A DNA stretch of 64,000 nt from assembly GCF_004402485.1 (NCBI RefSeq), contig NZ_SOFG01000004.1:434001-498000 (forward strand), given 5' to 3'. The notes beneath the pieces are model-generated. The model was not told the DNA's origin. It searched no databases and saw only the letters and a program-made list of their open reading frames with translations. The stretch is from Cryobacterium algoricola (GTDB lineage Bacteria > Actinomycetota > Actinomycetes > Actinomycetales > Microbacteriaceae). A program made the position numbers and the translations under genes. The first letter of the stretch is position 1, and each line of letters starts with the position of its first letter. This document shows positions 60,368-64,000 of this stretch, one piece after another.

Positions 60368-60736
60368 ATGCGAATCGGCGAGTTGTCGTCTCTGACCGGC
60401 GTCAGCCGTCGTTCGTTGCGGTACTACGAAGAGCAGGGCCTGATCACGAGCACCCGGTCAGAGAAGGGCCAGCGCCACTATGACGGGCAGCAGGCCAATC
60501 GGGTCGACATCATCCAGACGTTCTTCGCGGCAGGGCTCTCAAGCCGGGTCATTGTGGATATGGTGCCGTGCATGGTTAACGCGCCAACAGTCGAGGTGGC
60601 GCACCGCTCGACGGAAATCATGATTGCTGAGGGGGTACGCCTCGATGAGGCCATGGCACGACTCGAAAAGGCACGCTCGGTGCTCGACAACCTAATCCGG
60701 ACGAGTCAGGAGTACCTGTCACGGTCTACCCCCTAG
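60368..60736 (+). CDS. MerR-family transcriptional regulator
   Basis: 122 residues from ATG 60368. MRIGELSSLTGVSRRSLRYYEEQGLI is the winged-helix start; RHYDGQQANRVDIIQTFFAAGLSS the second block; the coiled-coil and short ligand part follow. ATG 60338 is open but lies next to the divergent -35 box and lacks family residues; AGGA before 60368 fits better. It likely activates ethD and itself. The ligand is unknown. Confidence 0.9.
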   Translation: MRIGELSSLTGVSRRSLRYYEEQGLITSTRSEKGQRHYDGQQANRVDIIQTFFAAGLSSRVIVDMVPCMVNAPTVEVAHRSTEIMIAEGVRLDEAMARLEKARSVLDNLIRTSQEYLSRSTP

Positions 60737-60942
60737 CCTGTGCCTCAACAGACCTCGGGCGCAGAACGCTCCCGTCTCGCTGCATCCGATTTCTCCAGCC
60801 GACATTGTGAACCGGTCTGCCTGGCCACCTGGCTTCTCCCCAATGGAACATCTGTGGTTCCAGTCAGAGATCCGGCGCCCCCGGCGCTGACGAATCAAAT
60901 CTGTAAGGCACTCCGGTGTCGCCTCATCCGGTTCGCTTGAGC

Positions 60943-60996
60943 GCCCACCCGCGCTCCCGACTGCGGTTGCTCAGCAAACTCGGGAAGCGGGTGGGC
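60943..60996 (-). terminator. Long interrupted hairpin after the VIT1-type gene
   Basis: GCCCACCCGC and TCCCGA (60943-60960) pair with TCGGGA and GCGGGTGGGC (60980-60996). The hairpin lies 14 nt after the stop of the membrane protein on the minus strand. The rest of 60737-61009 shows no gene I can support. Confidence 0.55.
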
Positions 60997-61009
60997 CGCG
61001 ACGGGCTAT

Positions 61010-62167
61010 CTACCCGAGCGAGGTGCCGAAGAGCAGGCCGAGCACGTAGGTGACGCCGGCGGCCGCGAAGCCGATCAGCAGCTGGCGGAGCGCACGACGG
61101 AGCGGCGGACCGCCGGAGAGCAGGCCGACGATCGCACCTGTCGCGAGGAGGGCGAGTCCGACGAGCACGGACGCGACCACGATCGCCGTGAGGCCCTCGA
61201 GGCCGAACAGGTACGGAAGAACGGGAAGGATGGCCCCGGAAGCGAAGAAGCAGAAGCTCGAGGTGGCGGCGCCCCAGCCGGTTCCGATCGCCTCGTGCTC
61301 ATCGGTCGCGGGGTCGAGCGCCCCGTGGGGAGAATCGGAGCCGGGGACGGGGGCGGCAACCGAAACCGGTCCGGTCGCCATGGTCAGCGTGCGCAGCACT
61401 TCGTGGGCGTGCGCTTCGGCCTCCTCGGCCGCCATCCCCTGCGCCCGGTAGACGAGCGTGAGCTCGTTGGCGGCGAGGTCGAGGTGCGAGAGCACCGTGC
61501 GTGCCGTCGCCTGGGGAGTGGATGCCTCGAGCAGCTCCCGCTGCGACCGCACCGAGACGTACTCCCCCGCACCCATCGACAGGGCGCCGGCGAGCAGGCC
61601 GGCAATGCCCGTGAACAGGATGGTCGCGGCCGGGACGCCGGTCGCTCCGATGCCGAGCACGAGGGCGAGGTTGGAGACGAGGCCGTCGTTGATACCGAAC
61701 ACTGCGGCGCGGAAGGATCCGGCGAGACGCTGGCGCCCCCGAGCGGCGAGCCCGCGGACGACCTCCTCGTGGATGCGTTCGTCGGCCGCCATCGTCTTCG
61801 TCGCGTCGACGTCGGAGTCGTATGGCGAGCGTGCTTCCGCCCGCTGGGCGAGCGCGAGCACGAAGACGGAACCGAAGCGCCTCGCGAGGAAACCGAGGAA
61901 CCGGGTGCGCACCGCACCGCGCTTCGGCGGTCCGGCCTGATCGCCCAGCAGGTCACGCCAATGCGCCTCGTGGCGGGCTTCCGCCTCGGCGAGGGCAAGC
62001 AGAATCTCGCGCTCCTCACCGACCCGTCGGGAGGCCAGGTCGCGGTACACCGCGGCCTCCGCGCGTTCGTCGGCGAGGTACTGGCGCCAGCGACGGATGT
62101 CGGCCGGGGTCGCGGGGCTTTCCGTGCTCGGGGACTCCGGGAGTTCCTGGGCTGCGCTCATCGCCAT
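61010..62167 (-). CDS. Ferritin-like/VIT1-family membrane protein (MbfA-like iron or manganese transporter)
   Basis: 385 residues. Residues 20-130 are a ferritin/erythrin-like helical part with metal-type E...E-x2-H motifs (ADERAEAAVYRDLASR; EAEARHEAHWRD; ADERIHEEVV). Residues 145-380 are a VIT1/CCC1 domain with five hydrophobic segments (FRAAVFGINDGLVSNLALVLGIGATGV; GAGEYVSVRSQREL). This fusion resembles MbfA, which exports iron in alphaproteobacteria. ATG 62167 overlaps the upstream stop (TGATG) and has GGAAG 4 nt before it. It ends an operon with gatB. Confidence 0.9.
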   Translation of the reverse strand: MAMSAAQELPESPSTESPATPADIRRWRQYLADERAEAAVYRDLASRRVGEEREILLALAEAEARHEAHWRDLLGDQAGPPKRGAVRTRFLGFLARRFGSVFVLALAQRAEARSPYDSDVDATKTMAADERIHEEVVRGLAARGRQRLAGSFRAAVFGINDGLVSNLALVLGIGATGVPAATILFTGIAGLLAGALSMGAGEYVSVRSQRELLEASTPQATARTVLSHLDLAANELTLVYRAQGMAAEEAEAHAHEVLRTLTMATGPVSVAAPVPGSDSPHGALDPATDEHEAIGTGWGAATSSFCFFASGAILPVLPYLFGLEGLTAIVVASVLVGLALLATGAIVGLLSGGPPLRRALRQLLIGFAAAGVTYVLGLLFGTSLG

Positions 62168-62475
62168 CACGCTTCCGGGGCCGGTTCGAGGGAGGCCTGG
62201 GCGACCCGGGCAGACAGGTGCGGTCCGGAGCCGTCGAGCCCGAAGAAGGGCTCGTCGAATTGCACGGTCCAGATCGCCTCCCGGCCGGAGACCGGCGCGT
62301 ACAGTGCAGCGCCGTCGGAGTCCCCCGCTCCGACGATGACGCCGATGGGGTCTTCCACCATCGACTCCGGGTATCGGCTGCGGTCGAGCCGCACCAGGAC
62401 CTGCATCCCCACGCCGAAAACGGCGCGGCTCGCAGCCCCGTCCGCTGCGGGCTCGCGTCGCTTCCAGAGAGCCAT
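62167..62475 (-). CDS. Small conserved hypothetical protein of the gat operon
   Basis: 102 residues. [13 protein letters not shown], then VGMQVLVRLDRSRYPESMVEDPIGVIVGAGD, then WTVQFDEPFFGLDGSGPHLSARV: a small beta-rich protein. Its ATG overlaps the gatB stop (TAATG) and its stop overlaps the start of the VIT1-type gene, so translation is coupled in both directions. No family recognised. Confidence 0.75.
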   Translation of the reverse strand: MALWKRREPAADGAASRAVFGVGMQVLVRLDRSRYPESMVEDPIGVIVGAGDSDGAALYAPVSGREAIWTVQFDEPFFGLDGSGPHLSARVAQASLEPAPEA

Positions 62476-63980
62476 TACTCGGCCGTTCCTGCCCTTTCGA
62501 GGACGAGTTCCCGTACCCGTGCGGCATCCGCCTGCCCGCGCATGGCCTTCATGACGGCGCCGATCACGGCGCCGGCCGCCTGGACCTTGCCGTCGCGGAT
62601 CTTCGCGAGGACGTCGGGCTGGGAGGCGAGGGCGAGGTCGATGGCCTCGATGAGCGGGCCGTCGTCGGAAACGACTGCGAGACCGCGGATCTCGACGACC
62701 TCGAGCGGGGTGCCTTCGCCGGCGATGACGCCCTCGAGCACCTGGCGGGCCAGGCGGTCGGTCAGCGTTCCCGCGGTGACGAGTTCGATGAGCGCGGCGA
62801 GCTGCATCGGCTCGACGAGCGAGTCAGCGGAGACGCCGGCGACGTTCGCGAGCCGGGCGACCTCGCCGGTCCACCACTTGCGGGCAGACTGGGCGGATGC
62901 CCCGGCCGCGACGGTGGCCTCGACCGCGTCGAGCAAATCGGAGTTGACGACGTCCTGGAACTCCAGGTTCGCGAAGCCCCAGTCGGCCTGGAGGCGCTTA
63001 CGCCGTGCCGCGGGCGGCTCCGGCAGGGTCGCGCGGAGTTCTTCGACCCAGGCGCGGGAGGGCGCGACGGGGACGAGGTCCGGCTCGGGGAAGTAGCGGT
63101 AGTCGTCGGCGTCGGACTTGGGCCGGCCTGCGGACGTGATTCCGGTGTCCTCGTGCCAGTGGCGCGTTTCCTGGGTGATGGTTCCACCGGCGGCGAGGAG
63201 CGCGGCCTGGCGCTGGATCTCGTAGCGGACGGCACGTTCGACGCTGCGGAGCGAGTTGACGTTCTTGGTCTCCGTGCGGGTGCCGAGCTTGCCGGAGCCG
63301 CGCGGGCGCAGGGACACGTTCGCGTCGCAGCGCACGTTGCCCTCTTCCATCCGGGCGTTGGACACCCCGAGCGCCTTGACGATCTCGCGGATCGCGGCCA
63401 CATAGGTGCGTCCGATCTCGGGAGAGTCCGCCTCGCCGCCCTCGATCATCTGCGTGACGATCTCGACGAGCGGCACGCCGCCGCGGTTGTAGTCCACGAG
63501 CGAGTAGTCGGCGCCCTGGATGCGGCCGGTCGCGCCGCCGACGTGGGTGAGCTTGCCCGCGTCGTCTTCCATGTGCGCGCGTTCGATGTCGATCGTGACC
63601 TGGCGGCCGCTCTCGAGTTCGATCGTGAGCTGCCCGTTGAACGCGATCGGCTCGTCGTACTGCGAGGTCTGGAAGTTCTTCGCAGTGTCGGGGTAGAAGT
63701 AGTTCTTGCGCGCGAAGCGCGAGTATTCGGCGATCTCGCAGCCGAGGGCGAGCCCGAGGCGGATGCTCGACTCGATCGCCTTCGCGTTCACCTGCGGGAG
63801 CCCGCCGGGAAGCCCGAGGCAGGTCGGGCAGGTGTTCGTGTTGGCACCCTGGCCGAATTCGTTCGCGCAGCCGCAGAACATCTTGGTCTTGGTGTTCAGT
63901 TCGACGTGCACCTCGAAGCCGAGCACCGGCTCGAACAGTTCGAGGGCCTTGTCGTAATCCATCAGTTCAGCCTTCTTCAT
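62475..63980 (-). CDS. gatB: Aspartyl/glutamyl-tRNA amidotransferase subunit B
   Basis: 501 residues. [28 protein letters not shown] and [17 protein letters not shown] hold the zinc-cysteine pattern; [36 protein letters not shown] and the QUERY-like C-terminal helical tail complete the family. It amidates Glu-tRNA-Gln and Asp-tRNA-Asn with GatA and GatC. GGGGGAG 8 nt before ATG 63980 sets the start; it overlaps the gatA stop by TGATG. Confidence 0.96.
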   Translation of the reverse strand: MKKAELMDYDKALELFEPVLGFEVHVELNTKTKMFCGCANEFGQGANTNTCPTCLGLPGGLPQVNAKAIESSIRLGLALGCEIAEYSRFARKNYFYPDTAKNFQTSQYDEPIAFNGQLTIELESGRQVTIDIERAHMEDDAGKLTHVGGATGRIQGADYSLVDYNRGGVPLVEIVTQMIEGGEADSPEIGRTYVAAIREIVKALGVSNARMEEGNVRCDANVSLRPRGSGKLGTRTETKNVNSLRSVERAVRYEIQRQAALLAAGGTITQETRHWHEDTGITSAGRPKSDADDYRYFPEPDLVPVAPSRAWVEELRATLPEPPAARRKRLQADWGFANLEFQDVVNSDLLDAVEATVAAGASAQSARKWWTGEVARLANVAGVSADSLVEPMQLAALIELVTAGTLTDRLARQVLEGVIAGEGTPLEVVEIRGLAVVSDDGPLIEAIDLALASQPDVLAKIRDGKVQAAGAVIGAVMKAMRGQADAARVRELVLERAGTAE

Positions 63981-64000
63981 CAGACGGCTCCCCCTTCGCT
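63980..64000 (-). CDS. gatA: gatA, last six codons (runs off window)
   Basis: The minus-strand frame reads S-E-G-G-A-V then TGA, overlapping the gatB ATG in the TGATG form. A terminal G-G-A-hydrophobic end is usual for GatA. Too short to show more; the call rests on the position and the gatC-gatA-gatB order. Confidence 0.6.
   Translation of the reverse strand, partial: SEGGAV

Noticed and set aside
60740..60940. 66-codon plus-strand frame after merR
   Set aside because: No start signal, no recognisable pattern, low-complexity reading; more likely non-coding.

Overview
The window is high-GC DNA with actinobacterial hallmarks: dense overlapping operons, many ATGA or TGATG start/stop overlaps, GTG and TTG starts, a mycothiol-reductase-like DsbA protein, a group II truncated globin, two DUF222/HNH (13E12-type) genes, orn, ettA, and many promoters whose -10 box sits 6-7 nt before the start codon. 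Gene content and protein style fit the family Microbacteriaceae. The genus cannot be fixed from sequence reading alone. Most of it looks chromosomal. There is no CRISPR array, prophage, replication origin or rRNA.

Layout. 1-3126 (minus): partial methyltransferase, a duplicated-domain lipoprotein, and a PadR regulator driving two envelope proteins. 3178-11824 (mostly minus): TauE/SafE exporter and L-lactate dehydrogenase, a two-component system, amidohydrolase and PaiB-like flavoprotein, ribose-5-phosphate isomerase B with a Nei-type glycosylase, and a DsbA-like reductase. 12011-22542: MHS-family transporter, a zinc-finger SDR-fold protein, two acetyltransferases, a VOC protein beside a WYL regulator, aminopeptidase N, MscS channel and truncated hemoglobin. 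22543-27113: an accessory stretch with palindromic repeats, a DUF222/HNH gene, an FAD dehydrogenase and a G+C-rich repeat block.

27114-34531 is a putrescine-to-succinate pathway. An amine oxidase, an aldehyde dehydrogenase, a glutamate dehydrogenase and a GABA aminotransferase lie on the minus strand, divergent from a PucR regulator. 34587-45705 holds a pentapeptide protein, thioesterases, an ECF sigma/anti-sigma pair divergent from a Tat-exported Rieske lipoprotein (both sides carry the same ECF-type promoter), EttA, SSB, an aldo/keto reductase and a DMT permease. 45764-50942: nadE, tRNA-Arg, orn, tRNA-His, a small zincin, a DacA-like protein without its catalytic serine, and a uridine-kinase-like protein. 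50929-54062 is a thiamine-type ECF transporter (YkoEDC layout) behind a TPP riboswitch.

54211-64000: NhaA, a GerW/YtfJ-like protein, DNA polymerase IV, a TIGR03086-like protein, a second DUF222/HNH gene, a lower-GC islet with a MerR regulator and an EthD protein, then gatA(end)-gatB followed in overlapping register by a small protein and a ferritin-like/VIT1 membrane protein.

The most interesting signals are the divergent ECF-promoter module, three diverged copies of a roughly 95-bp palindrome-ended repeat, the convergent-intergenic 71-bp repeat pair, the widespread leaderless promoter layout, the catalytically altered SDR and DacA proteins, and the MerR-type operator in the low-GC islet.
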